NCBI GenBank assembly: GCA_027012045.1 | Contig: JALUZI010000220.1 | Span: 1 to 5,510 of the forward strand | Length of the DNA stretch: 5,510 nucleotides | Direction of reading: 5' to 3' | DNA from: Desulfurococcales archaeon | GTDB lineage: Archaea > Thermoproteota > Thermoprotei_A > Sulfolobales > Acidilobaceae | Shown here: one piece after another, positions 1 to 5,510 of the stretch | Layout: every line of letters starts with the position of its first letter | Numbering within the stretch: position 1 is the first letter of the stretch | Position numbers and translations under genes: made by a program | The notes under the pieces: generated by a model | What the model was told of the DNA's origin: nothing | The model's database searches: none | Seen by the model: the letters and a program-made list of their open reading frames with translations, nothing else

Positions 1-59
1 CAGGAATGTAGATCATCGTTATACATACCTTGCTACCTAATAATACAATTATTAACACG

Positions 60-91
60 AAATTATTTAACTGATAATATCCAGCCGGGGT
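60..91 (+). promoter_or_regulatory. Probable promoter and weak ribosome site of the kinase gene
   Basis: An AT-rich stretch (AAATTATTTAA at about 60-70, then ATAATAT at 74-80) lies at the right distance from the TTG at 100 for an archaeal TATA box. With the first element, transcription would start near 90. With the second, the mRNA would start at the TTG and be leaderless. The GGGGT at 87-91 is a poor Shine-Dalgarno match. I cannot choose between the two. Confidence 0.35.
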
Positions 92-99
92 CTATCGCT

Positions 100-1434
100 T
101 TGAATGTTCGGGACTCGCTTGATGACAGCCGGGAGACTTGCCTCGAAGAGGATTTATTGAAGAATAGAATAATCAGGGAGAACTGGTATCCGCCTAATTG
201 CCGGGAAGAACCCGCTATTGAGTACTGTACCGATGTTTCTGGTGTTACCATAGTTTATGGTTCCGCGTGTGGGAAGAAATTCTTTACTGGATATACTCTG
301 AGAGAGGTCTCGGGTAAAATCGAGTTGTTACCTGGGGAATTGAATCCATTGTTCTACGATCAAATACTGAGAAATAAAGTACCGGGAGCGAATAGTGTTC
401 TCCTAGAACCACTAGACCACGTGGAAACAGCTCACATGGAACCTCCGGGTACAGGCAGCGAGAACTTCGAGGCAATAACCCGTTCGGGCAGGAAAATCCA
501 CGTCAAATCATATAGAATACTCAACGAGGATAACCTAGAACCGCTAGTTCTAGCCTATCTAAAAAACCAAAAAGCAAACTTCTCCCCAAGTTTAATTGGA
601 TATGTAGAGTTCTCCGGTTACTACACTCATCTAATAACCGGAAGCGTCGAAGGCATCCCGGTAGTATCTTATTTCATTAGAAGCGCCCTCCGAACCATGG
701 AAACAGGAAGTGTATTTGTTCCAGAGCAATCCCAGTCCATCGGGCATCTCATAGGTAGATTGCATAGAATAATGGCTGAATGCAGTTACGACTGGTGTGA
801 ACCTGAAGAGGTATCGGAAGACGATGTTTCCAGATGGGTCTTCAGGGTTAACTGGAGATTGGAGCAAATGAAGAACCATCCTGACCCCCTTGTCAGAGAG
901 GTCTCTGTAAGACTAACGGACAATATTGAATCAATAACATTTCTAGGAAAACATTCTCTAGGCGACACTAAAATGAGAATACACGGAGACCCACACCTAT
1001 ACCAGTTCATATTAACGCCAACTGGCCGTATAATGCTATTAGACTACGAGGGCGAACCGGATCGTTTACCAGCGACTCAAAACGAGAAGGAACCCCCTAT
1101 TAGAGATCTAGCGGTGATCTATAGAAGCCTACACTATATCTCAGTTATAGCACACTCTATACAAAAAGGCCTCTCAATAAAAGAAGCATCCTTAACTCTC
1201 CCTCGAATAATGCATGAATGGACCAGCCAGGTCTTTAATGTGATACTTGAAAGCTACTTCTCCACAGCGGCAGACATCGTCACCAAACAACACTTGAAAG
1301 AACGCGTCACCTTCTGGAGCATTGAAAGAGCAACATACGAGTTCTTCTACGAGTCAATATACAACACCGGACTAGACCATATACCTCTATCATGGCTAGA
1401 GGAGGTAGCAGACAAAATAACTGAGTTCACATAA
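100..1434 (+). CDS. Maltokinase-like sugar kinase, aminoglycoside phosphotransferase fold
   Basis: A predicted cytoplasmic kinase of 444 residues, close to the usual length of maltokinases (about 450), which make maltose 1-phosphate from maltose and ATP. The catalytic loop reads IHGDPHLYQ (H295, D297, Q302) and is followed by the metal-binding LDYEGEP (D315 to P320) and then PIRDLAVIYRS. The Gln in place of the usual Asn and the EGEP after the metal Asp are hallmarks of the maltokinase/Pep2 branch rather than of antibiotic kinases. K136 in VKSYR is the probable ATP lysine, and L221-H222 sits in the helix usual for the fold. Residues 1 to about 115 would be the N-terminal cap. The TTG at 100 has a weak GGGGT upstream. 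The frame stays open to base 1 but holds no ATG, GTG or TTG there, so an upstream start outside the window cannot be ruled out. No trehalose synthase or GlgE gene is visible, so the sugar substrate is an inference from family. Confidence 0.82.
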   Translation: MNVRDSLDDSRETCLEEDLLKNRIIRENWYPPNCREEPAIEYCTDVSGVTIVYGSACGKKFFTGYTLREVSGKIELLPGELNPLFYDQILRNKVPGANSVLLEPLDHVETAHMEPPGTGSENFEAITRSGRKIHVKSYRILNEDNLEPLVLAYLKNQKANFSPSLIGYVEFSGYYTHLITGSVEGIPVVSYFIRSALRTMETGSVFVPEQSQSIGHLIGRLHRIMAECSYDWCEPEEVSEDDVSRWVFRVNWRLEQMKNHPDPLVREVSVRLTDNIESITFLGKHSLGDTKMRIHGDPHLYQFILTPTGRIMLLDYEGEPDRLPATQNEKEPPIRDLAVIYRSLHYISVIAHSIQKGLSIKEASLTLPRIMHEWTSQVFNVILESYFSTAADIVTKQHLKERVTFWSIERATYEFFYESIYNTGLDHIPLSWLEEVADKITEFT

Positions 1435-1468
1435 GTACACTTTTCATACCATACTAAAGGTGGCAACG

Positions 1469-1476
1469 TTTATATA
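1469..1476 (+). promoter_or_regulatory. TATA box of the oxidoreductase operon
   Basis: TTTATATA is a near-ideal archaeal TATA element and the only strong one in the 99-base gap after the kinase gene. With the usual spacing of 24 to 27 bases, transcription would begin around 1498-1502, leaving a leader of about 35 bases before the TTG at 1534. GAAGGG (1519-1524) and AAAGGG (1527-1532) lie in this leader; the first has a normal ribosome-site spacing of 9 bases. Confidence 0.65.
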
Positions 1477-1517
1477 TGCAGATGTAAGAAGAACCCGACT
1501 TGAACACACATCTGCAT
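1476..1517. repeat. Perfect 10-bp inverted repeat bracketing the predicted transcription start
   Basis: ATGCAGATGT at 1476-1485 is the exact reverse complement of ACATCTGCAT at 1508-1517, with 22 bases between. The left arm begins at the last base of the TATA box and the right arm lies in the predicted leader. The arm centres are 32 bases apart, about three turns of DNA, so both would face the same side of the helix. This arrangement suits a dimeric or tetrameric repressor operator. A hairpin in the RNA is less likely, because the left arm lies upstream of the predicted transcription start. Confidence 0.6.
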
Positions 1518-1533
1518 TGAAGGGCGAAAGGGT

Positions 1534-1848
1534 TTGGGTAGAGACGGTGCCCCCGCCGGCACAACAGAGAAGAAATGCAAAAACTGCAAGTACTGGAGGC
1601 CCCACGTTTTTTACGAGGGCATAGGAGTATGCACGTATAAGTGGCCTTGGAAAATGACATTCGAAGACGACTCCTGCGAGCACTTCGAGCCTATCAAAAT
1701 AGATAAACCCGGCTTCTACTGGTGCGCCACATGTAGGACGAGAGTTACACCCGAAGACTATATGTACCACCTGGCCAAGGGGCACCGCCTCTACCCCATG
1801 CCCTATGTCGAGCCCGAGGTAAAAGAAGAGCTATACTCGGTGGAGTAA
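1534..1848 (+). CDS. Small protein with a four-Cys metal motif and a C2H2 finger motif, first gene of the OFOR operon
   Basis: I do not recognise a named family. The 104 residues carry two metal-site motifs. The first is C15-x2-C18-x14-C33-x14-C48 in the context CKNCKYW, GVCTYK and SCEHFEP; such sites hold zinc or a 4Fe-4S cluster, and the spacing is close to that of high-potential iron-sulfur proteins and of the small subunits of some glycyl radical enzymes. The second is C64-x2-C67-x11-H79-x4-H84 with aromatic residues before the first Cys, a classic C2H2 zinc finger layout. There is no signal peptide or membrane segment, so it should be cytoplasmic. The TTG start is the only usable one: an in-frame TGA lies at 1501-1503 and the next Met (residue 41) would cut into the first motif. 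The stop is one base before the ATG of the gamma-alpha gene, so the two are almost certainly co-transcribed. It could be an electron carrier, an assembly factor or a regulator. Confidence 0.8.
   Translation: MGRDGAPAGTTEKKCKNCKYWRPHVFYEGIGVCTYKWPWKMTFEDDSCEHFEPIKIDKPGFYWCATCRTRVTPEDYMYHLAKGHRLYPMPYVEPEVKEELYSVE
1839..1845 (+). promoter_or_regulatory. Ribosome binding site of the gamma-alpha gene
   Basis: GGTGGAG lies inside the last codons of the small metal-motif gene, 4 bases before the ATG at 1850. It supports this start and translation coupled to the upstream gene. Confidence 0.6.
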
Positions 1849-1849
1849 A

Positions 1850-3775
1850 ATGGTTGATCTAGTATTCGAAATAGGCGGTCCTCAGGGAGGAGGCATAGAA
1901 TCGGCAGGCCAGATAGCTCTCAGAGCCTTCATGTTGAAGGGCTACAGAGTATATGGAACAAGAGAGTATCACTCTAACATTATGGGTAAACACAGCTATT
2001 TCAACATAAGAGTAAGGGAAGACAGGGCACTTGCTCCCAATCTACCAGCCGATATAGTAGTAGCCTTGGACGCCGAGTCCGTATTCACCCACTACAACGA
2101 TGTGGGCGAGTTCCTAGTATACGACACAGGAGTCCTCTCCAAAGACATTGACTCGATTCAAAGCATGTCAAAATACCTGAAGGCCAGGGTCAAAGAAGAA
2201 CTAGACGCTAACGGCGTCCCCCACACGGTGGAGGGCGTCATTAAACTACTCGAGAAACGCGGGAAAAGACTAGTAGGAGTCCCTCTGAGGTCTCTTCTAA
2301 AGACCACAGCTGAAAAAGCCGGTGTGTCACTAGTCTCCATTTCAAGGGCAATAAACACCATAGGACTAGCAGTTGGCATGTCACTTATAGGAGTCGAGGT
2401 AGAGAAGCTTCAGAAAGCAATAGAGCTGTTCTTCGCGGGTAAACAGAAGGTTATAAAGCCAAACGTAATAGCAGCCCAGGTAGCCTATGACTACGCAAAA
2501 CAAAACTTCGGTGGCATACACAGAGAAGTGATACCGGACGGGCCCCACATAAACACTGACAAGCCCAGACTGGTCGTTTCAGGAAACGACGTAGTAGCCA
2601 TGGGTAAAATAGCAGGCGGTTTAAGAGTCCAAACATACTACCCCATAACACCAGCCGCAGACGAGAGCCTCTACCTAGAGAAATTCGAGGACTTCCCACT
2701 AACACCCGAAGCGGCGGAGAAGCTTGGCTTGGAGAGGGGAGGCATCGTAGTAGTCCAGACAGAGGACGAGATCTCAGCGCTTAACATGGCAATAGGAGCA
2801 TCCCTAGCGGGAGCCAGATCCGCGACAAGCACCAGTGGACCGGGCCTCAGCCTTATGGCTGAAGCACTCGGATACGCGGGGATAATAGAAGCCCCCGTAG
2901 TTATAACACTATACATGAGAGGCGGCCCAAGCACCGGTATGCCCACTAGGAACAGTCAGAGCGACCTGTTTGCAGCTCTATTCCAGGGACACGGCGATCT
3001 ACCGAGAATCGTGATAGCAAGCGGAGACCACGAAGAAGCCTTCTACGACGCTATAAAAGCGCTAAACTGGGCTGAGAAATACCAGACACCCGTCATACAC
3101 CTACTAGAGAAAGCTATAGCCAACGCTATGAAGGACATTTTCAACCCTGACCTATCGAACGTTGTTATAGACAGAGGAAAAATAGAGAAAAACCCGCCTA
3201 AACCATTCCCTAGATTCAAGTATACAGAGGACGGTATATCCCCGAGGGCCTTCCTGGGAGACACAGTAGTATGGTACACCAGCAACGAACACGACCAGTT
3301 CGGCAGGAGAAACGAGGATCCCGTAGAGAGAATAAAAATGCAGGACAAGAGGCTGAAGAAGTTCGAGACCGCGGCAAAAGAAATACCTCTAGAAGACAAG
3401 GTAACCCTCTACGGAGATCCAGACGCTAAGATAACCATAGTAGGCTGGGGAGCCGTTAAAGGCGCCGCCCTAGACGCTATTGACAAGCTCAAGGAAGAAG
3501 GGATAAACGCCAACTACCTCCACATAAGGATGTTCATGCCATTCCCAAGCGACTACGTGAAGAGCGTACTGGAGAAGGCTGAAACAGTGATAGGAGTAGA
3601 AGGAAACGCGCTGGCTCAGGCGGCCCAGGTCATAAGGATGTTCACAGGGTTCGATATACCTCACCTAGTCGTTAAGTACACTGGAAGACCCATTTTTGTC
3701 GCAGAACTAGTTGAATCAGTTAAACACATACTCAGAACAGGAGATAAGAAGGTGGTGTTAAGCCTTGGTCAGTGA
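1850..3775 (+). CDS. 2-oxoacid:ferredoxin oxidoreductase, fused gamma-alpha subunit
   Basis: Large subunit (641 residues) of the enzyme that converts a 2-oxoacid plus CoA to acyl-CoA and CO2 while reducing ferredoxin. Residues 1 to about 200 are the gamma domain, with the glycine-rich GGPQGGGIES and REYHSNIMGKHSY near the start. From about residue 235 comes the alpha domain, with the diagnostic YPITP loop at 264-268, the TSGPGLSLMAEALG segment and RGGPSTGMPTR. The gamma-alpha fusion and length match the crenarchaeal two-subunit enzymes (about 630 residues), not the four-subunit pyruvate enzymes of Thermococcales. R357 and T366 have the same 9-residue spacing as R344 and T353, which as I recall were studied as substrate-recognition residues in the Sulfolobus enzyme. 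The ATG has a good ribosome site. The gene overlaps the beta gene by 11 bases. The enzyme probably acts on pyruvate and 2-oxoglutarate in the cytoplasm; which is preferred cannot be read from the sequence. Paralogues are common in Crenarchaea. Confidence 0.95.
   Translation: MVDLVFEIGGPQGGGIESAGQIALRAFMLKGYRVYGTREYHSNIMGKHSYFNIRVREDRALAPNLPADIVVALDAESVFTHYNDVGEFLVYDTGVLSKDIDSIQSMSKYLKARVKEELDANGVPHTVEGVIKLLEKRGKRLVGVPLRSLLKTTAEKAGVSLVSISRAINTIGLAVGMSLIGVEVEKLQKAIELFFAGKQKVIKPNVIAAQVAYDYAKQNFGGIHREVIPDGPHINTDKPRLVVSGNDVVAMGKIAGGLRVQTYYPITPAADESLYLEKFEDFPLTPEAAEKLGLERGGIVVVQTEDEISALNMAIGASLAGARSATSTSGPGLSLMAEALGYAGIIEAPVVITLYMRGGPSTGMPTRNSQSDLFAALFQGHGDLPRIVIASGDHEEAFYDAIKALNWAEKYQTPVIHLLEKAIANAMKDIFNPDLSNVVIDRGKIEKNPPKPFPRFKYTEDGISPRAFLGDTVVWYTSNEHDQFGRRNEDPVERIKMQDKRLKKFETAAKEIPLEDKVTLYGDPDAKITIVGWGAVKGAALDAIDKLKEEGINANYLHIRMFMPFPSDYVKSVLEKAETVIGVEGNALAQAAQVIRMFTGFDIPHLVVKYTGRPIFVAELVESVKHILRTGDKKVVLSLGQ
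3750..3755 (+). promoter_or_regulatory. Ribosome binding site that fixes the TTG start of the beta gene
   Basis: AGGTGG lies 9 bases before the TTG at 3765, inside the end of the gamma-alpha gene. A TAA in the beta frame at 3759-3761 leaves this TTG as the only start upstream of the conserved CPGCG motif, so the 11-base overlap is real. Confidence 0.65.
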
Positions 3776-4691
3776 ACAAGTTAAATATCAGGCGGACACC
3801 TGGAAGGACTGGTGCCCCGGATGTGGAAACTACGGTATAATAACAGCACTAGAAATGGCTCTAAGAGAGCTCGGGATACCTCCAGAGAAGGCTGTTGATG
3901 TCGGAGGCATCGGGTGTAGCGGAAAGCTACCAGAGTTCCTTGCAATCAACGGCGTCCACACTCTCCACGGTAGGCCAATACCTGTTGCTACAGGCATAAA
4001 GCTAACGAGGCCTGAGCTAACCGTTCTAGTAGACGCTGGTGACGGTGACACGCTCGGTATAGGAGCAGCGCATTTCGTGGCGGCTGGAAGAAGAAATGTC
4101 GATATAACAATACTGCTCCACGACAACGGTGTATACGGGCTGACTAAAGGTCAGGCCAGCCCGACACTTGGCCTATTCATAAAGACGAAGGCACTAAGCA
4201 AACCAAACATTAATGCACCAGTCAACCCGATCCTGCTAGCGTTAGCCAGTGGTTACACTTTCATAGCAAGAGGATATGCTTACCATGTGAAACAGCTTAA
4301 AGACATAATAAAGGCTGCAATACAGCATAAGGGCACCGCTCTTGTCGATATACTCCAGCCGTGTCCCACTTACAACAATGTCTACACTAAGGAATGGTAC
4401 GAACAGAGAATATACTATGTAGACCAGGAGGAGAACTGGAATCCAGTAGTGGAAAAACCCGAGGAGCTCGAGGCCAAGATGGAGCAAACCATAGCAAAGG
4501 CGTTAGAGTGGGATGAAAGAATACCCCTCGGAATCCTATTCCAGAACAAGACTGTTCCAGAGTACCTTGACAGGTTGAAGACCAGAATACCCTTCATAAC
4601 AGAGCTACCGCCATACAGACAGCCGATAGAAGTAGACGGAAAACCAATAGTCGATATTGCACAGATATTCGTGGATAAGCTAGTTATGTAA
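3765..4691 (+). CDS. 2-oxoacid:ferredoxin oxidoreductase, beta subunit (thiamine diphosphate and 4Fe-4S)
   Basis: Catalytic partner (308 residues) of the gamma-alpha subunit, carrying thiamine diphosphate and the single 4Fe-4S cluster. The cofactor motif starts at G92-D-G-D95 and ends with DN121-GVYGLTKGQ and ASPT. The four cluster cysteines are C17 and C20 (WCPGCG), C51 (GIGCSGK) and C200 (QPCPTYN). Their spacing of 3, 31 and 149 residues nearly equals that of the Sulfolobus tokodaii enzyme (C12, C15, C46 and C197, from memory). K54 and L126 appear to correspond to K49 and L123 of that enzyme, reported to affect the choice of 2-oxoacid; keeping the Lys suggests that 2-oxoglutarate as well as pyruvate can be used. 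No ferredoxin-like delta subunit is encoded nearby, as is normal for this subtype, so electrons should pass directly to a separate ferredoxin. Start at TTG after an in-frame TAA; overlaps the gamma-alpha gene. Confidence 0.96.
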   Translation: MVSEQVKYQADTWKDWCPGCGNYGIITALEMALRELGIPPEKAVDVGGIGCSGKLPEFLAINGVHTLHGRPIPVATGIKLTRPELTVLVDAGDGDTLGIGAAHFVAAGRRNVDITILLHDNGVYGLTKGQASPTLGLFIKTKALSKPNINAPVNPILLALASGYTFIARGYAYHVKQLKDIIKAAIQHKGTALVDILQPCPTYNNVYTKEWYEQRIYYVDQEENWNPVVEKPEELEAKMEQTIAKALEWDERIPLGILFQNKTVPEYLDRLKTRIPFITELPPYRQPIEVDGKPIVDIAQIFVDKLVM

Positions 4692-4710
4692 AAACACCTA
4701 GGATCCACTA

Positions 4711-4730
4711 ATTTTCTCTCCTTAATTTTT
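4711..4730 (+). terminator. Pyrimidine-rich probable terminator after the OFOR operon
   Basis: ATTTTCTCTCCTTAATTTTT begins 20 bases after the stop of the beta gene. Archaeal RNA polymerase commonly ends transcription on T-rich tracts without a stem, and this is the strongest such tract in the 132-base gap. The rest of the gap holds only small palindromes (ACCGGT at 4744-4749 and TCACAGTGA at 4749-4757), which I cannot assign, and the next promoter. Confidence 0.55.
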
Positions 4731-4796
4731 CAACAACCGTTTTACCGGTCACAGTGAATCCAGGCTCTTATTGTTTAGGTTTATCTTCGACGAATC

Positions 4797-4803
4797 ATAT
4801 ATT
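4797..4803 (+). promoter_or_regulatory. Candidate TATA box for a leaderless transcript
   Basis: ATATATT is centred about 24 to 26 bases before the TTG at 4824, so transcription would begin at or within a base or two of the start codon. No Shine-Dalgarno sequence lies between them, which fits a leaderless mRNA. A second candidate, GGTTTATCTT at 4779-4788, would give a leader of about 15 to 20 bases instead. Confidence 0.45.
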
Positions 4804-4823
4804 CAAACACTGGGTATCTGGTC

Positions 4824-5390
4824 TTGAAGAGACGCATAAGCGATTACATGTCCCGGGAAGACCGTTTGGAGCACTCTACAGATCTCGACGAATTGAAAAA
4901 CATTGTTCTATCCTCAACCAAGGCTATCATCGACGAACTGGAGAAGCTGCGCAAGCAGGTCTCTGAACTGGAATCGGCCTGCAGAAGTGCACAAGCCTCT
5001 CAGTCCCGCGGAGCTGGGAGTTTCACAGGTAGGGAAAGCCGTGGAAAGAACTCGAATGCAATAGTCGAATATATAAAAAGCATGGTGCAGTCTAAAGGAT
5101 ATGTAACCATTCAAGAATTGCTGAGTCAATTCAAGGTAAAGCCTAGGCAACTCGTCAGCCTTGCCAGGAACTCTGGGTTCAAGATCATTGAAGGCGGGGG
5201 AGACTATATTATAACTTCGATTCCTACACTCGTAGAACTTGAAAACAGGCTATCAGGTTCCCATACAACCGATGTTAACGAAGCTGAGAAAAGGTCAGGG
5301 GATCTATCAGGGCTATTCGAGGTTCTCCGGCGCTACGGTCTTGTCTACTACGACGCCCGTATAAAGGGGTGGAGAATTGAGATAGACTGA
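4824..5390 (+). CDS. Unrecognised protein with coiled coil and predicted winged-helix domain
   Basis: I do not recognise a named family for these 188 residues. Residues about 21-52 form a heptad-like coiled coil (LDELKNIVLSSTKAIIDELE and onward), suggesting a dimer. A Ser/Gly/Arg-rich linker covers about 53-75. Residues 77-133 look like a winged helix-turn-helix: a first helix (NAIVEYIKSMV), a second (TIQELLSQF), a recognition-like helix (KPRQLVSLARNSGF) and a wing (KIIEGGGDYIIT). The end (160-188, LSGLFEVLRRYGLVYYDAR then GWRIEID) may be part of a second such fold. A DNA-binding or chromatin-related role is an inference. There are no cysteine clusters or membrane segments. The start is uncertain between the TTG at 4824, favoured by a TATA box at leaderless spacing, and the ATG at 4848 (residue 9); neither has a clear ribosome site. 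It is probably its own transcription unit, facing a gene on the other strand. Confidence 0.75.
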   Translation: MKRRISDYMSREDRLEHSTDLDELKNIVLSSTKAIIDELEKLRKQVSELESACRSAQASQSRGAGSFTGRESRGKNSNAIVEYIKSMVQSKGYVTIQELLSQFKVKPRQLVSLARNSGFKIIEGGGDYIITSIPTLVELENRLSGSHTTDVNEAEKRSGDLSGLFEVLRRYGLVYYDARIKGWRIEID

Positions 5391-5393
5391 AGA

Positions 5394-5510
5394 TTATTTT
5401 GAAGCAGAGTATAAAAGGTCTGAAATAGCAGTGTCCTGCACAGCTATCCCCACACTCTTGAAAACAGTCACTCCACTAGCCCCGGCTCTCTTTACCCCTT
5501 TCTTCTCCGA
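5394..5510 (-). CDS. Ornithine cyclodeaminase / alanine dehydrogenase family protein, C-terminal end only
   Basis: The minus strand is open from the window edge to a TAA at 5396-5394, giving 38 codons. The peptide contains GVTVFKSVGIAVQD followed by TAISDLLYSASK and the stop. The pattern [IV]TVFKSVG[LI]A[IV]QD is the conserved C-terminal signature of the ornithine cyclodeaminase/mu-crystallin family, NAD(P)-dependent enzymes that include archaeal alanine dehydrogenase, ornithine cyclodeaminase and imine reductases. The catalytic residues and most of the Rossmann domain lie outside the window, so the substrate cannot be named. The fragment is too short for most gene callers but is a natural C-terminus, cut only by the window edge. 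It converges on the winged-helix gene with 3 bases between the stops. Confidence 0.85.
   Translation of the reverse strand, partial: SEKKGVKRAGASGVTVFKSVGIAVQDTAISDLLYSASK

Noticed and set aside
100..1434. The kinase as an antibiotic-resistance aminoglycoside phosphotransferase
   Set aside because: The Gln after HGDPHLY and the LDYEGEP motif mark the maltokinase branch, and the protein is longer than typical resistance enzymes.
1476..1517. The inverted repeat as a hairpin terminator of the kinase gene
   Set aside because: No T tract follows the right arm, the 22-base loop is large, and the left arm abuts a strong TATA box; a promoter-linked role fits better.
1444..1785. A 113-codon minus-strand frame opposite the small metal-motif gene
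   Set aside because: It lies opposite a gene with conserved Cys and His motifs and across its promoter, and its protein resembles no family; it is a shadow frame.
3043..3399. A 118-codon minus-strand frame inside the gamma-alpha gene
   Set aside because: It is wholly antisense to a well-conserved enzyme domain, and its Ser/Phe/Leu-rich content is what the complement of such coding sequence yields.
4736..4757. Small palindromes ACCGGT and TCACAGTGA after the OFOR operon as an operator
   Set aside because: They are short, expected by chance at this length, and sit well upstream of the next TATA candidates.
4754..4966. A 70-codon plus-strand frame starting in the gap before the winged-helix gene
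   Set aside because: It overlaps the coding start of the winged-helix gene in another frame, has a GTG start without a ribosome site and no recognisable motif.
1..5510. Search for tRNA, CRISPR repeats, insertion sequences or phage genes
   Set aside because: I saw no clustered direct repeats, transposase motifs, terminal repeats or tRNA arms; the region reads as ordinary chromosomal genes.

Overview
The window looks like chromosomal DNA of a hyperthermophilic or thermophilic crenarchaeon, most likely Desulfurococcales or a relative. Four signs point there: a gamma-alpha fused, two-subunit 2-oxoacid:ferredoxin oxidoreductase of the Sulfolobus/Aeropyrum kind; frequent AGA/AGG, ATA and CTA codons; TTG starts on four of the five genes whose start lies inside the window; and archaeal TATA-type promoters with pyrimidine-rich tracts after genes. 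The genus cannot be fixed from the sequence alone.

Layout. Bases 1-99 are an AT-rich leader in which I see no gene. At 100-1434 (+) is a maltokinase-like kinase of the aminoglycoside phosphotransferase fold. A 99-base intergenic region follows, with a strong TATA box (1469-1476) and a perfect 10-bp inverted repeat (1476-1485 / 1508-1517) that brackets the predicted transcription start. The next three genes look like one operon: a 104-residue protein with two metal-site motifs (1534-1848), the fused gamma-alpha subunit (1850-3775) and the beta subunit (3765-4691) of 2-oxoacid:ferredoxin oxidoreductase. The first pair is one base apart and the second overlaps by 11 bases. A T/C-rich tract at 4711-4730 probably ends this transcript. 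At 4824-5390 (+) is an unrecognised protein with a coiled coil and a predicted winged helix, probably read from a leaderless mRNA. On the minus strand the last 38 codons of an ornithine cyclodeaminase/alanine dehydrogenase family gene enter from the right edge (5394-5510), ending 3 bases from the stop of the previous gene.

How they work together. The oxidoreductase oxidises pyruvate, 2-oxoglutarate or related 2-oxoacids with CoA to acyl-CoA and CO2 and reduces ferredoxin, a central step of crenarchaeal carbon metabolism. The small first gene of the operon is the least understood element. It pairs a four-cysteine motif spaced much like an iron-sulfur or zinc site with a C2H2-type finger, and it is closely coupled to the enzyme genes, so a role in the enzyme's assembly, electron transfer or regulation is plausible but unproven. 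The kinase and the winged-helix protein appear to be separate transcription units.
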